Shown: piece by piece, positions 1 through 8,587 of the stretch
Position numbering within the stretch: the first letter of the stretch is position 1
Layout of the letters: each line of letters opens with the position of its first letter
Position numbers and translations under genes: made by a program
Notes under the pieces: model-generated
Told to the model about the DNA's origin: nothing
Database searches by the model: none
The model's input: the letters and a program-made list of their open reading frames with translations, nothing else
Origin: Staphylococcus lloydii
GTDB lineage: Bacteria; Bacillota; Bacilli; Staphylococcales; Staphylococcaceae
Assembly (NCBI RefSeq): GCF_015775975.1
Contig: NZ_CP064056.1
Span: 1,054,001 to 1,118,000, forward strand
Direction of reading: 5' to 3'
DNA length: 64,000 nucleotides

Positions 1-691
1 TTATTATGTAGTATTAGAAGTAAAAAGTATTATAGCAGTAACGACGATTGTTATTTTAATCGCACTCATATACATTCTCCGTTATTGTAATAAAAAGGAA
101 CTTTATCCATGGGAGAAAATGATTACTTCTGAAGCGCAGCATCGTATGAACTATTATAAATTTGTAAATATGTTTACAGATGTTAAGCATTTAAAAGAAA
201 CTGCAGTGAGAAGAAGTTATCTAGATCCATTATTACGTATTCCAAAGGATAAAAATTTCAATGATAATTATATGTATCTATTTTTATTCTATAGAAGCTT
301 TATGAGAGGAAAGGATGCATTTAATATAATCATCAGATTGGTTGTCATATCTTTAGTATTGATGATTTGGTTAAATCAAATGTTTATCTCAGCAATTATT
401 GGTGCGTTATTTATGTATATTATTATTTTACAAATGGCTCAATTTTATACACAGCAAGCATATGGATTATGGCCGCAAGTCTGGCCAGTAGCAGATAGTA
501 AAGTTATAAAAGGGTATGAACAGTTTTTATACAGACTGATGTTAGTTTTAGGCATAATCTTTAGTATTGTTTACATTATAATACAGCCTACTCAGTTTTA
601 TTTTGCGCTTTTATTCTTTATTGTTGGATGGTTAACAATAAATAGTGTGATTAAAAAGTTAAAATATCAAGAAACATTACTTAGAGACTAA
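1..691 (+). CDS. ecsB: EcsB-type ABC transporter permease, 3' part only
   Basis: The reading frame is open from the first base of the window, so the gene begins upstream and about 229 C-terminal residues are seen. The visible part is mostly hydrophobic helices (about residues 10-30, 100-115, 120-140 and 175-210 of the visible part) with short basic loops and a charged C-terminal tail. EcsB is the membrane subunit of the EcsAB exporter, which affects protein secretion and peptide export in Firmicutes. The identification rests on the residues seen and on the order ecsB - traP - hemE, the usual staphylococcal arrangement. The gene ends in a strong two-way terminator shared with the convergent traP. 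Confidence 0.75.
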   Translation, partial: YYVVLEVKSIIAVTTIVILIALIYILRYCNKKELYPWEKMITSEAQHRMNYYKFVNMFTDVKHLKETAVRRSYLDPLLRIPKDKNFNDNYMYLFLFYRSFMRGKDAFNIIIRLVVISLVLMIWLNQMFISAIIGALFMYIIILQMAQFYTQQAYGLWPQVWPVADSKVIKGYEQFLYRLMLVLGIIFSIVYIIIQPTQFYFALLFFIVGWLTINSVIKKLKYQETLLRD

Positions 692-749
692 AAAAGTGGT
701 TATTCTGATTTTAGCGAGTGACGCCGAAATCATGAATAACCACTTTTTA
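691..749. terminator. bidirectional terminator between ecsB and traP
   Basis: A long hairpin has outer arms AAAAAGTGGTTATTC / GAATAACCACTTTTT and a second stem inside (TGATTT...AAATCA). It has T-runs in both directions, so it can end both convergent genes. Confidence 0.9.
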
Positions 750-755
750 TTATTA

Positions 756-1259
756 TTAATTGTCATCAATTGGATACAAGAAGCGTTCGAAGTAACTTGA
801 AAATTGACCACTAGAACCGAAAAATTGACTCAATGATATTTTGTCAAAATGATTGTTAAATAGAGTGGAATTTTTAAAAGTTTCATAAGCACTTCTTGAA
901 CTGAAACCAAAATAAATTTTATAAGTTAATCCTTCTATAGGTTTTAAGAATCGGTAAGACTTAAATCCAGCAAATTGTGAGAAATCTGCAGATATACCTA
1001 ATATCGTTTTTTCTAATTGATATGCATGATCGTCAGTAGTTGGTATGAATAAAACTGCATAAAAATCATCTTTATCTAATTCGCCTTCAGATTCTATAAC
1101 ATCATAAACAATAGGTTCTTTTAAAACTGTTGTACCATCAGTTTCTTCTATTATTACTGATGAATCAGAAGTTGAAAACTGCAATAAATTATGGTCTGGA
1201 TTATTTAGTCTAATTTGATTTAAATAACCAAAAGTACCATAGGATGCATACATTTTCAT
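756..1259 (-). CDS. traP: TRAP (target of RNAIII-activating protein) homologue
   Basis: A protein of 167 residues. Stretches such as SYGTFGYLNQI, EETDGTTVLK, DDHAYQLEK, FKSYR, YKIYFGF and FFGSSGQ-SSYFER match staphylococcal TRAP along its whole length. The family has an antibiotic-biosynthesis-monooxygenase (ABM) ferredoxin-like fold related to heme-degrading enzymes. Its proposed role in agr quorum sensing has been disputed, and an oxidative-stress or DNA-protection role has also been suggested. The start at MKMYASYG is chosen because an AAGGGGG ribosome-binding site lies 11 bases upstream; a longer frame up to 1331 has no such site. The position next to the heme genes fits the fold relationship but does not prove function. 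Confidence 0.9.
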   Translation of the reverse strand: MKMYASYGTFGYLNQIRLNNPDHNLLQFSTSDSSVIIEETDGTTVLKEPIVYDVIESEGELDKDDFYAVLFIPTTDDHAYQLEKTILGISADFSQFAGFKSYRFLKPIEGLTYKIYFGFSSRSAYETFKNSTLFNNHFDKISLSQFFGSSGQFSSYFERFLYPIDDN

Positions 1260-1526
1260 AATTTCTTTATCCCCCTTAGTTAATAAGCATGTGTTAAAGA
1301 TTATAACAAAAAAGGTATATGCACAATACACTTATTTAATTATTTTAAAAATTATGCTTTGTCAATATTATAATAGATTTAAAAAAGAAAACAATAGTCA
1401 AAACAATTGTATTTATACAATTTAAACAGTATGGCATTTTTATGACATTTAAGCAGAATAAAATACGGAAAGCAGCGCAATATGATATTATAAATAAGAA
1501 TGATTATAATGTAGGAGGATTTAACG

Positions 1527-2561
1527 GTGCATAATAAAAATAAAACAATACTTAATATGATTAAGGGTCAACCCGTTGACCACACACCGGTTTGGTTTAT
1601 GCGTCAGGCAGGCAGGTCGCAACCTGAGTATAGAAAACTAAAAGAAAAATATTCTTTATTTGAGATTACACATCAACCTGAGTTATGTGCGTATGTTACA
1701 CATTTACCTGTCGATAATTATAATACGGACGCTGCAGTATTGTATAAAGACATTATGACACCATTACAACCCATTGGTGTAGATGTAGAAATTAAATCTG
1801 GCATAGGTCCAGTAATTCATAATCCTATTAAGTCACTAAGTGATGTTGAAAAGTTACAAGATATAGACCCTAAAAGAGACGTACCTTACGTTTTGAATAC
1901 CATTAAATTATTAACAACTGAAAAATTAAACGTACCATTAATAGGTTTTACTGGTGCGCCATTTACATTAGCTAGTTATATGATTGAAGGGGGACCTTCA
2001 AAAAATTATAATTTCACAAAAGCTATGATGTATAGTGATGAAGAAACTTGGTTTGCTTTAATGGATCATTTAGTTAATATTTCTATTTCATATGTAGCAG
2101 CTCAAATAGAAGCAGGTGCTGAATTAATTCAAGTGTTTGATTCATGGGTAGGCGCATTAAATGAACAAGACTATGAATACTATATAAAACCTGCGATGAA
2201 TAAATTAATTTCTGGTATTAAGACACAGTATAACGTCCCTGTTATTTTGTTTGGCGTTGGTGCTAGTCATTTAGTAAATCAATGGAATAGCTTACCAATA
2301 GATGTTTTAGGGCTAGACTGGAGATTATCAATTAAAGAGGCAAGCGACTTAAATATCACAAAAACGTTGCAAGGCAATCTAGATCCATCTTTATTACTTG
2401 CGCCATGGGATGTAATAGAAGGTAGATTAAAAGATATTTTAGATCAAGGGATGAATTACGGGCAACACATTTTCAACTTAGGTCATGGTGTTTTTCCTGA
2501 AGTAAAACCTGAAACTTTACGAAAAGTGACAGAATTTGTACACAACTATACTCAACGATAA
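1527..2561 (+). CDS. hemE: uroporphyrinogen III decarboxylase
   Basis: 344 residues, normal length for HemE. It removes four carboxyl groups from uroporphyrinogen III to give coproporphyrinogen III in the cytoplasm. The signature [16 protein letters not shown] is at about residues 21-36, followed by [11 protein letters not shown] and the C-terminal GNLDP and NLGHGVFPE motifs. It starts with GTG behind a strong GTAGGAGG site. It is the first gene of hemE-hemH-hemY, all on one strand with gaps of 66 and 18 bases, so one operon is likely. The roughly 270-base gap to traP holds AT-rich divergent promoter sequence. Confidence 0.97.
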   Translation: MHNKNKTILNMIKGQPVDHTPVWFMRQAGRSQPEYRKLKEKYSLFEITHQPELCAYVTHLPVDNYNTDAAVLYKDIMTPLQPIGVDVEIKSGIGPVIHNPIKSLSDVEKLQDIDPKRDVPYVLNTIKLLTTEKLNVPLIGFTGAPFTLASYMIEGGPSKNYNFTKAMMYSDEETWFALMDHLVNISISYVAAQIEAGAELIQVFDSWVGALNEQDYEYYIKPAMNKLISGIKTQYNVPVILFGVGASHLVNQWNSLPIDVLGLDWRLSIKEASDLNITKTLQGNLDPSLLLAPWDVIEGRLKDILDQGMNYGQHIFNLGHGVFPEVKPETLRKVTEFVHNYTQR

Positions 2562-2627
2562 GAGTATAATCATAATTAATGAGCAGTGGTAAACGAATTT
2601 TTAGTTTAATACAAAGGATGATAAAGC

Positions 2628-3551
2628 ATGGTAAAAACAGTAGGACTATTGGTTATGGCTTATGGGACTCCATATAAAGAAAGCGATATTGAAGATTATT
2701 ATACAGATATTAGACATGGTAAAAGACCAACAGATGCTGAATTACAGGATTTAAAAGATAGATATGAATTTATTGGAGGATTATCTCCTTTAGCAGGAAC
2801 GACTGATAGACAAGCAGAATCACTACTTGATGCGTTAAATGACACATATAATGATGTAGAATTCAAACTATATCTTGGGCTAAAACACATTACGCCTTAT
2901 ATTGAAGAAGGCGTTAAGCAAATGCACGAAGATGGTATTGAAGAGGCTGTTACTGTCGTTTTAGCACCACACTTTTCTAATTTCTCAGTAGGCTCATATA
3001 ACAAAAGAGCTAAAGAAGAAGCGGACAAATATGGAATTACTTTAACGCATGTAGAACATTATTATCATCAAGAGAAATTTATACAATATTGGACTCAAAA
3101 AATTAATGACACATTAAATGATATTCCTGAAAGTGAACATGATGAAACTGTATTAGTAGTTTCAGCTCACAGTTTACCAAAAGGTATGATAGAAAAATCA
3201 AACGACCCATATCCTAATGAATTGCACGAAACTGCAAAGATTTTATCTGCACAATCTAACATTAAACACGTAGCAGAAGGTTGGCAATCTGAAGGGAATA
3301 CGGGTACACCATGGTTAGGACCTGACGTCCAAGATTTAACTCGTGAATTATTTAAAGAATATGGATATAAAAACTTTATCTATACACCAGTAGGTTTTGT
3401 GTGTGAACATTTAGAAGTTTTATATGATAATGATTACGAGTGTAAAGTGGTTTGTGATGAAATTGGTGCTAATTATTATCGACCAGCAATGCCAGATACT
3501 GATCCATTGTTTATTGGTGCTATCGTAGATGAAATCAAAAAATTATTTTAA
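2628..3551 (+). CDS. hemH: coproporphyrin III ferrochelatase
   Basis: 307 residues, the length of the monofunctional soluble ferrochelatases of Firmicutes. In these bacteria the enzyme inserts iron into coproporphyrin III (CpfC), not protoporphyrin IX (established for the family). The conserved AHSLPKGMIEKSNDPYP segment (about residues 180-196) carries the metal-binding region, and EGWQSEGNTGTPWLGPD and GFVCEHLEVLYDND follow, with the conserved glutamate of CEHLE. Second gene of the hemE operon. Confidence 0.96.
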   Translation: MVKTVGLLVMAYGTPYKESDIEDYYTDIRHGKRPTDAELQDLKDRYEFIGGLSPLAGTTDRQAESLLDALNDTYNDVEFKLYLGLKHITPYIEEGVKQMHEDGIEEAVTVVLAPHFSNFSVGSYNKRAKEEADKYGITLTHVEHYYHQEKFIQYWTQKINDTLNDIPESEHDETVLVVSAHSLPKGMIEKSNDPYPNELHETAKILSAQSNIKHVAEGWQSEGNTGTPWLGPDVQDLTRELFKEYGYKNFIYTPVGFVCEHLEVLYDNDYECKVVCDEIGANYYRPAMPDTDPLFIGAIVDEIKKLF

Positions 3552-3569
3552 GAGGTAGAGTGATTTTTA

Positions 3570-4964
3570 GTGGCAAAAAGTGTTGCAATAATTGGAGCGG
3601 GTATTACCGGTTTATCAAGTGCATATTTTATAAAAAAACAAAATCCTAACATTGATGTAACTATATATGAAGCTACAGATAGAGCTGGAGGAAAGATTCA
3701 AACATATAGAAAAGATGGCTATACAATTGAATTGGGTCCAGAATCTTATTTAGGTCGTAAAAAGATTATGACTGATGTAGCAGAAGATATAGGATTAAAA
3801 GATGACTTGATAACTAACCAGACTGGACAATCTTATATTTACGCCAAAAATAAACTTTATCCAATCCCGGGTGGCTCTATCATGGGTATCCCTACAGATA
3901 TTAAACCTTTTATTTCTACGAAACTTATATCTTTAAAAGGTAAGCTGAGAGCAGGTCTAGATTTAATTAAAAAGCCTACAAAAATGGATGAAGATATTTC
4001 CGTTGGTGCTTTTTTTAGAGATAGATTAGGTGATGAAGTATTGGAAAACTTAATCGAACCATTAATGGGTGGTATTTATGGTACTAACATTGATGATTTA
4101 AGTTTGATGAGTACATTTCCACAGTTTAAAGAACGCGAAGAACAATTTGGTAGTTTAATCAAAGGTATGAAACATGAGAAAGAACAACGTATGAAACAAC
4201 GTCAATTGTACCCTGGCGCACCAAAAGGACAATTTAAACAATTTCGACATGGCTTAAGTTCTTTTATTGAAGCTTTAGTCGAATATGTTGAAAAGTTAGG
4301 TGTTAACATTCAATATAATACACCGATTGATGATGTTATCGTGTCGCAACAAAAGTATGAATTGGTTATTGGTGAGAACGACAAAACTTATGATGGCATT
4401 ATTATTGCAACACCACATGAAGTATTCATGAACTGGTTTAAAGAAGATCCGGCCTTAGACTATTTCAAAACGATGCAATCTACGACGGTAGCAACGGTTG
4501 TAATGGCATTTGATGAGCAAAACATTGAAAATACGTATGAAGGTACAGGGTTTGTTATAGCACGAACAAGTAATACAAATATCACAGCATGTACTTGGAC
4601 AAGTAAAAAATGGCCATTTACTACGCCAACAGGCAAAGTGCTTATACGTGCATATGTTGGTAAACCTGGAGATACCGTTGTCGAAGACCACACTGATTCT
4701 GAAATCGTCAACATAGTTAGAGATGATTTAAGCAAGATGATGAAATTTTACGGTGATCCGGATTTTAGTATCGTTAATAGGTTGCCACAAAGTATGCCTC
4801 AATATCATGTTGGCCATATAAATAAGATTAAAGAAATACAAGAACACATAGCTACGACTTATCCAAGATTACGTATTACTGGTGCTCCATTTGAAGCTGT
4901 TGGATTACCAGACTGTGTTGCTCAAGCAGAAGAAGCTGCTAAAAGTATTTTAGTTGAATTATAA
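3570..4964 (+). CDS. hemY: coproporphyrinogen III oxidase (HemY/CgoX)
   Basis: 464 residues, FAD-dependent. The N-terminus has the dinucleotide-binding motif VAIIGAGITGLSSAYF and the C-terminus has the closing FAD segment GAPFEAVGLPDCVAQAEEAA. Gram-positive HemY enzymes oxidise coproporphyrinogen III to coproporphyrin III, the substrate of the ferrochelatase encoded just upstream. The start is GTG behind AAGAGGTAGAG, 18 bases after hemH. Final gene of the heme operon in this window; no clear terminator follows it before the next gene. Confidence 0.95.
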   Translation: MAKSVAIIGAGITGLSSAYFIKKQNPNIDVTIYEATDRAGGKIQTYRKDGYTIELGPESYLGRKKIMTDVAEDIGLKDDLITNQTGQSYIYAKNKLYPIPGGSIMGIPTDIKPFISTKLISLKGKLRAGLDLIKKPTKMDEDISVGAFFRDRLGDEVLENLIEPLMGGIYGTNIDDLSLMSTFPQFKEREEQFGSLIKGMKHEKEQRMKQRQLYPGAPKGQFKQFRHGLSSFIEALVEYVEKLGVNIQYNTPIDDVIVSQQKYELVIGENDKTYDGIIIATPHEVFMNWFKEDPALDYFKTMQSTTVATVVMAFDEQNIENTYEGTGFVIARTSNTNITACTWTSKKWPFTTPTGKVLIRAYVGKPGDTVVEDHTDSEIVNIVRDDLSKMMKFYGDPDFSIVNRLPQSMPQYHVGHINKIKEIQEHIATTYPRLRITGAPFEAVGLPDCVAQAEEAAKSILVEL

Positions 4965-5054
4965 ATAATATAGTTGAGGTGTGCATATATGCTAGACGGC
5001 AATATGTAACTTCAACTTTTTAATATAAATAAAAATATAAACGGAGTGGAAGAT

Positions 5055-5612
5055 ATGACAGACATCGTTATTATTCATTCAAAATTAGGGGATGCAACGA
5101 ATCATTGGTATGACTGGTTACGCAACAATTTACAGTTAGAAGGATACAACGTTACTTTGTTTGATATGGCAGACGCATATTCTAAACCTCTAGAAGCATG
5201 GGTTAAGACGTTGGATGAACAAGTCAATATTAGTAAAAATGATACATATGTTATAACACATGGTTATGGTGCTTTAGCAGGACTTAAATATTTGGAGTTA
5301 CAAGATATCGATCCTATTGAGGGGGTATTTATCATTTCCGGATTTAAAGAAGATGCTAAAGATTTAGATGACAATTTATCTTTAGATACCGAGTCGCTGG
5401 ATTATGAAAATATTAGAAAAAAAGCACGCCAATTTTATGGTTTATGTGCAAAAGACGATAAATATGTTTCATATAAAGAAACAGAACGTTTAATGGAAAT
5501 ATTGAAGGGCACTTGCAAAATTAAATCACATGGTGGCCACTTTATAGATGAAGATGGTTTTACAACATTTATTACATTACAAGAAAACATTCAAAAAATA
5601 ATGTCTAAATAA
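5055..5612 (+). CDS. RBBP9/YdeN-like alpha/beta-hydrolase fold protein, nucleophile apparently lost
   Basis: 185 residues with the layout of small serine hydrolases of the RBBP9/YdeN type: an opening IVIIHSKLGDATNHWYDWL, a strand-turn-helix VITHGYGALAGLKYL at about residues 72-86, and a C-terminal GGHFIDEDGF that would supply the histidine. At the elbow the expected H-S-x-G reads H-G-Y-G, so the serine is replaced by glycine. The fold is clear; enzyme activity is doubtful (inference). The ATG at 5055 is preferred because ACGGAG lies 8 bases upstream. Its role is unknown. It ends in a hairpin terminator. Confidence 0.75.
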   Translation: MTDIVIIHSKLGDATNHWYDWLRNNLQLEGYNVTLFDMADAYSKPLEAWVKTLDEQVNISKNDTYVITHGYGALAGLKYLELQDIDPIEGVFIISGFKEDAKDLDDNLSLDTESLDYENIRKKARQFYGLCAKDDKYVSYKETERLMEILKGTCKIKSHGGHFIDEDGFTTFITLQENIQKIMSK

Positions 5613-5646
5613 AGAAAGGGGAATGCTGAAACTCTTAAAAAATGAA

Positions 5647-5682
5647 GTCATTTTGTGAGGTTTTAACCTTAAAATGATTTTT
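5647..5682 (+). terminator. intrinsic terminator after the hydrolase-like gene
   Basis: GTCATTTTGTGAGG, a loop of TTTTAA, then CCTTAAAATGAT followed by TTTTT. The stem has small bulges. Confidence 0.7.
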
Positions 5683-5871
5683 CAGTAATAAATTTAATAT
5701 AAATTCATCACTAAAATTAAAATATTATTGTTATAATCCTTTTTTACACTAAAAAGTTCGAGCAAGTTATTGACGGCTTTAAGAAAAATTAATATACTTA
5801 AAAAGGCTTAAAAAACAGCTTAACTTTGTTAAGGCCAAGTTAAAGAAATATATATTTATAACAAATATTTA

Positions 5872-5901
5872 TTGACTTGATATTAATAAATATGGTATGA
5901 T
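5872..5901 (+). promoter_or_regulatory. promoter of the tRNA cluster
   Basis: TTGACT and TATGAT are separated by 18 bases and lie about 40 bases before tRNA-fMet. The 190 bases before them hold only AT-rich sequence with a small CTTAACTTTGTTAAG palindrome. Confidence 0.75.
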
Positions 5902-5939
5902 TATTTGGTAAGCCAATCGTAAGTAATTAATATTATTAG

Positions 5940-6013
<74 letters not shown>

Positions 6014-6026
6014 TTACATATTTTTT

Positions 6027-6102
6027 GGTCTCGTAGTGTAGCGGTTAACACGCCTGCCTGTCACGCAGGAGATCGCGGGTTCGATTCCCGTCGAGACCGC
6101 CA
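6027..6102 (+). tRNA. tRNA-Asp (GTC)
   Basis: Acceptor GGTCTCG/CGAGACC, anticodon loop CTGTCAC in stem CCTGC/GCAGG, encoded CCA. Confidence 0.97.
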
Positions 6103-6106
6103 TTAT

Positions 6107-6179
6107 GGTTCAGTAGCTCAGTTGGTAGAGCAATGGATTGAAGCTCCATGTGTCGGCAGTTCGACTCTGTCCTGAACCA
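6107..6179 (+). tRNA. tRNA-Phe (GAA)
   Basis: Acceptor GGTTCAG/CTGAACC, anticodon GAA in stem ATGGA/TCCAT. CCA is not encoded. Confidence 0.97.
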
Positions 6180-6193
6180 TTACTTTTAACTTT

Positions 6194-6270
6194 GGCGGTT
6201 GTGGCGAAGTGGTTAACGCATCGGATTGTGGTTCCGACATTCGTGGGTTCGATTCCCATCAACCGCCCCA
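6194..6270 (+). tRNA. tRNA-His (GTG)
   Basis: Anticodon GTG in stem TCGGA/TCCGA. The extra G at -1 (6194) can pair with C73, as expected for tRNA-His. CCA is encoded. Confidence 0.97.
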
Positions 6271-6283
6271 TAATCGTTAACAA

Positions 6284-6357
6284 GCGGGTGTAGTTTAATG
6301 GCAAAACCTCAGCCTTCCAAGCTGATGTTGTGGGTTCGATTCCCATCACCCGCTCCA
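6284..6357 (+). tRNA. tRNA-Gly (TCC)
   Basis: Acceptor GCGGGTG/CACCCGC, anticodon TCC in stem TCAGC/GCTGA, encoded CCA. Confidence 0.97.
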
Positions 6358-6368
6358 TCTAATATTAT

Positions 6369-6443
6369 TCCACAGTAGCTCAGTGGTAGAGCTATCGGCT
6401 GTTAACCGATCGGTCGTAGGTTCGAGTCCTACCTGTGGAGCCA
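6369..6443 (+). tRNA. tRNA-Asn (GTT)
   Basis: Acceptor TCCACAG/CTGTGGA, anticodon GTT in stem ATCGG/CCGAT, encoded CCA. Confidence 0.97.
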
Positions 6444-6444
6444 T

Positions 6445-6516
6445 GGCCCCGTGGTCAAGCGGTTAAGACACCGCCCTTTCACGGCGGTAACACGGGTTCG
6501 AGTCCCGTCGGGGTCA
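6445..6516 (+). tRNA. tRNA-Glu (TTC)
   Basis: Anticodon TTC in stem CCGCC/GGCGG; acceptor GGCCCCG/CGGGGTC with one G-T pair. CCA is not encoded. It starts one base after tRNA-Asn ends. Confidence 0.96.
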
Positions 6517-6520
6517 TACA

Positions 6521-6551
6521 AACAGAAGTGAAAAATCGCTTCTGTTTTTTT
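6521..6551 (+). terminator. terminator between tRNA-Glu and tRNA-Ser
   Basis: AACAGAAG and CTTCTGTT pair around a short loop and are followed by TTTTT. It should end the seven-tRNA transcript, so tRNA-Ser depends on read-through or its own promoter. Confidence 0.8.
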
Positions 6552-6563
6552 ATATTTATATAT

Positions 6564-6652
6564 GGAGAGTTGTCCGAGTTGGCCGAAGGAGCACGCCTGG
6601 AAAGTGTGTAGGCGCCACAAGCGTCTCGAGGGTTCGAATCCCTCACTCTCCG
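6564..6652 (+). tRNA. tRNA-Ser (GGA)
   Basis: 89 bases with a long variable arm; acceptor GGAGAGT/ACTCTCC, anticodon GGA in loop CTGGAAA. CCA is not encoded. An integrase remnant lies about 140 bases downstream, so its 3' end is a plausible old phage attachment site. Confidence 0.97.
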
Positions 6653-6664
6653 TTAAGTCGTAAT

Positions 6665-6711
6665 CCCTCGTTATTTTGCGTTAGTAAAACGTTAAAGTAA
6701 CGAGGGTTTTA
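6665..6711 (+). terminator. terminator after tRNA-Ser
   Basis: CCCTCGTTA and TAACGAGGG are followed by TTTT. Confidence 0.85.
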
Positions 6712-6794
6712 TTATATCTCCATAATCTTAATTAAATACAGTAAAAATACTTTTACGCCAACGCTACGCCAATATTGGCTTTCATTTTAGTCTG

Positions 6795-6890
6795 TTACGC
6801 CAACGATGTTGGCATAGCTTCTAATGCAGTCATAGCTTTATCTTTTTCGATTTCTGCCGTTTCATCTAGTAGGTGAGAATATATGTCCAT
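6795..6890 (-). pseudogene. C-terminal remnant of a phage-type tyrosine recombinase (integrase)
   Basis: Read on the minus strand, this stretch encodes DIYSHLLDETAEIEKDKAMT and then a short tail ending PTSLA before TAA. The YSHLLDE segment is the end of the tyrosine-recombinase domain and its Y is the usual catalytic tyrosine. A stop codon sits directly before MDIYSHLL, and nothing upstream on that strand continues the enzyme, so only about 31 codons remain. ACGCCAA motifs recur beside it (6753-6775 and 6796-6803). The position next to tRNA-Ser fits an integration site whose element was lost. No second copy of the tRNA 3' end was found nearby. Confidence 0.8.
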
Positions 6891-7083
6891 TTAACTGCAA
6901 GTGAATTAAAGAATTTAAAGTCATCTATTTATACTTTGATTTTGTGTAAAAATGTATTGAATAACAATATATTATTTAGTTATAATTATATTGTGAAAGA
7001 TAGATTTATTAAATAAAAAATTTTAAAAATCTTAAAGTCACATTAGAATTACTTAGCTTGTTGGTTTTACTTACGTCTAATAA

Positions 7084-7279
7084 GCATTTAATAAAAATGG
7101 TAGTGAGGAAGTATTTAAGCTATCGCAGAAAATAGAAAATGACAATATGAATTTAAAAAAAGATTGATGCACCTGATAAGGAAAACCTACACGTAGTTGG
7201 GTGGTTAACTAATACTAAAGCGGTTAAGTCAGGGATAGCGGATGTTATTAGAGATTATACAATAAGGAGTAAAAAATGA
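7084..7279 (+). pseudogene. frameshifted fragment of an unrecognised protein
   Basis: Two overlapping frames join across an A7 run at about 7155-7161 into a coherent 65-residue sequence. The first part reads AFNKNGSEEVFKLSQKIEND and the second includes ENLHVVGWLTNTKAVKSGIA and ends TIRSKK. There is a stop immediately upstream and no start codon with a ribosome-binding site. The last codon overlaps the start of the ATP-grasp gene (ATGA), as co-transcribed genes do, so it is probably the tail of a former upstream operon partner. I do not recognise the family. Confidence 0.45.
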
Positions 7280-8274
7280 ATTCGGTCGGAATGTTAAGAA
7301 CAAACAAGAATCCACTTATATTAGCTAGGTCAGTTGCATATGTGTGTCAACACTATCAAATTGACTTTTTTTATTTTAGCCCAGAGGATGTTGATATAAA
7401 GAACAAGAAAATAAATGCTCAATTTTTTGAAAAAGGTAAATGGATTAGGAAAACAGTAGATTATCCATGTGTTGTTGATAATGAACCTATGAAATCAGTA
7501 AATAAAGAACTATATGCTTCTCTTAAAGAAAAAGCTATACTAACAACAAATCCTATAGGTGGCAAAAGTAAGGTTTTTAGATTGTTAGAAAATAGTCATT
7601 TATTTGAAGATGTCCTAATTCCATATGTTTTAGTAGAAAAACCAGATGATGTATTATTATTTTTAAATAAATATAATAAAATATTATTGAAGCCTGTTTT
7701 TAGTAGTCAAGGGAGAAATATAATTGTTATTGAACAATTGGGGGATGTATACAGGTTAATGAATGATAGTATAGCTACTGACTATTCATATGAAGAATTA
7801 ATAAGCATAATGAAATCGAATTATTTAAAACCCACATACATATGTCAACCTTTTATAGAAACAAAAACGAAAGATGGAAGTCCTTTTGACATTAGGCTAC
7901 ATGTAAGAAAAAATGAAAACGGTAAGTGGCAAAAGGTTAAAATATATCCTCGTATTGGTTTGGGGAAAAATATTACTTCTAACATAAGTCAAGGTGGAGG
8001 TATATCACCAATAGTGCCATTTCTTCAAAGTAATTTTGGAGAAGAATGGAGAAAAATAAAAGATAAACTTGAACATTTATGTAAATCATTTCCAAATAGA
8101 TTTGAAAGTTTATATAACTATAATTTAGATGCATTAGGTATTGACTTAGGTGTCGATTCAAAGGGGAATATTGGATTATTCGAGGTAAATACTTATCCAG
8201 GACAACAGTTTTTTTATGCAGAGGATGCAGAAGTAAGAGTGGCATATTATAGATATTTGTTACAATTAAAATAG
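7276..8274 (+). CDS. YheC/YheD-like ATP-grasp protein
   Basis: 332 residues. The N-terminal region (about 1-90) is followed by an ATP-grasp core: a lysine strand ILLKPVFSSQGRNIIVIEQ (about 136-154), a segment with Q and a D-R pair (QPFIETKTKDGSPFDIRLHV) and a late metal-binding GLFEVNTYPG (about 303-312). This order matches the YheC/YheD ATP-grasp family, known mainly from Bacillus endospore-coat loci and from scattered peptide- or polymer-ligating clusters; the substrate is unknown. AAGGAG precedes the ATG. Staphylococci do not sporulate and no partner ligase survives, so it is an orphan inside a small acquired region. ATP-dependent carboxylate-amine ligation is inferred from the fold only. 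Confidence 0.7.
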   Translation: MNSVGMLRTNKNPLILARSVAYVCQHYQIDFFYFSPEDVDIKNKKINAQFFEKGKWIRKTVDYPCVVDNEPMKSVNKELYASLKEKAILTTNPIGGKSKVFRLLENSHLFEDVLIPYVLVEKPDDVLLFLNKYNKILLKPVFSSQGRNIIVIEQLGDVYRLMNDSIATDYSYEELISIMKSNYLKPTYICQPFIETKTKDGSPFDIRLHVRKNENGKWQKVKIYPRIGLGKNITSNISQGGGISPIVPFLQSNFGEEWRKIKDKLEHLCKSFPNRFESLYNYNLDALGIDLGVDSKGNIGLFEVNTYPGQQFFYAEDAEVRVAYYRYLLQLK

Positions 8275-8279
8275 TCAAA

Positions 8280-8310
8280 ACCCACCTAAATAAATAGGTG
8301 GGTGTTTTTA
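8280..8310 (+). terminator. terminator after the ATP-grasp gene
   Basis: ACCCACCTA and TAGGTGGGT are separated by six bases and followed by GTTTTT. The rest of the roughly 280-base gap to the next gene shows no gene. Confidence 0.85.
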
Positions 8311-8587
8311 TGCCAATAAAATAGTTTGGATATAGGAGTGTGATTTTCATATTATTTAAGTTCACGAATAAGAATTGTGCTATTGAAATTTGTTAGAGGC
8401 AGGAGATTTTTTAGTTTTTGAATTTTTTCTGTACTTTTCAAAATTAGTTTCGTATTATATTAACAAATAAATTGAAACCAACGAGAGCACAATGATATTA
8501 AATACATTGAAGTCAAAGTTTCTATATTATCTGAATGTGCTTCATATGTGTAGCTATTAATTATTAAATGAAGAAGTAGGTGAACCT

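Noticed and set aside
4455..4735. Two minus-strand frames of 78 and 91 codons inside hemY
   Set aside because: They lie fully antisense to a well-conserved oxidase and have no ribosome-binding site or family resemblance.
4990..5010. Six-codon frame MLDGNM after GAGGTG downstream of hemY
   Set aside because: Too short to support without conservation.
7979..8365. 128-codon minus-strand frame opposite the ATP-grasp gene
   Set aside because: The plus-strand ATP-grasp motifs are convincing and the frame crosses that gene's terminator.
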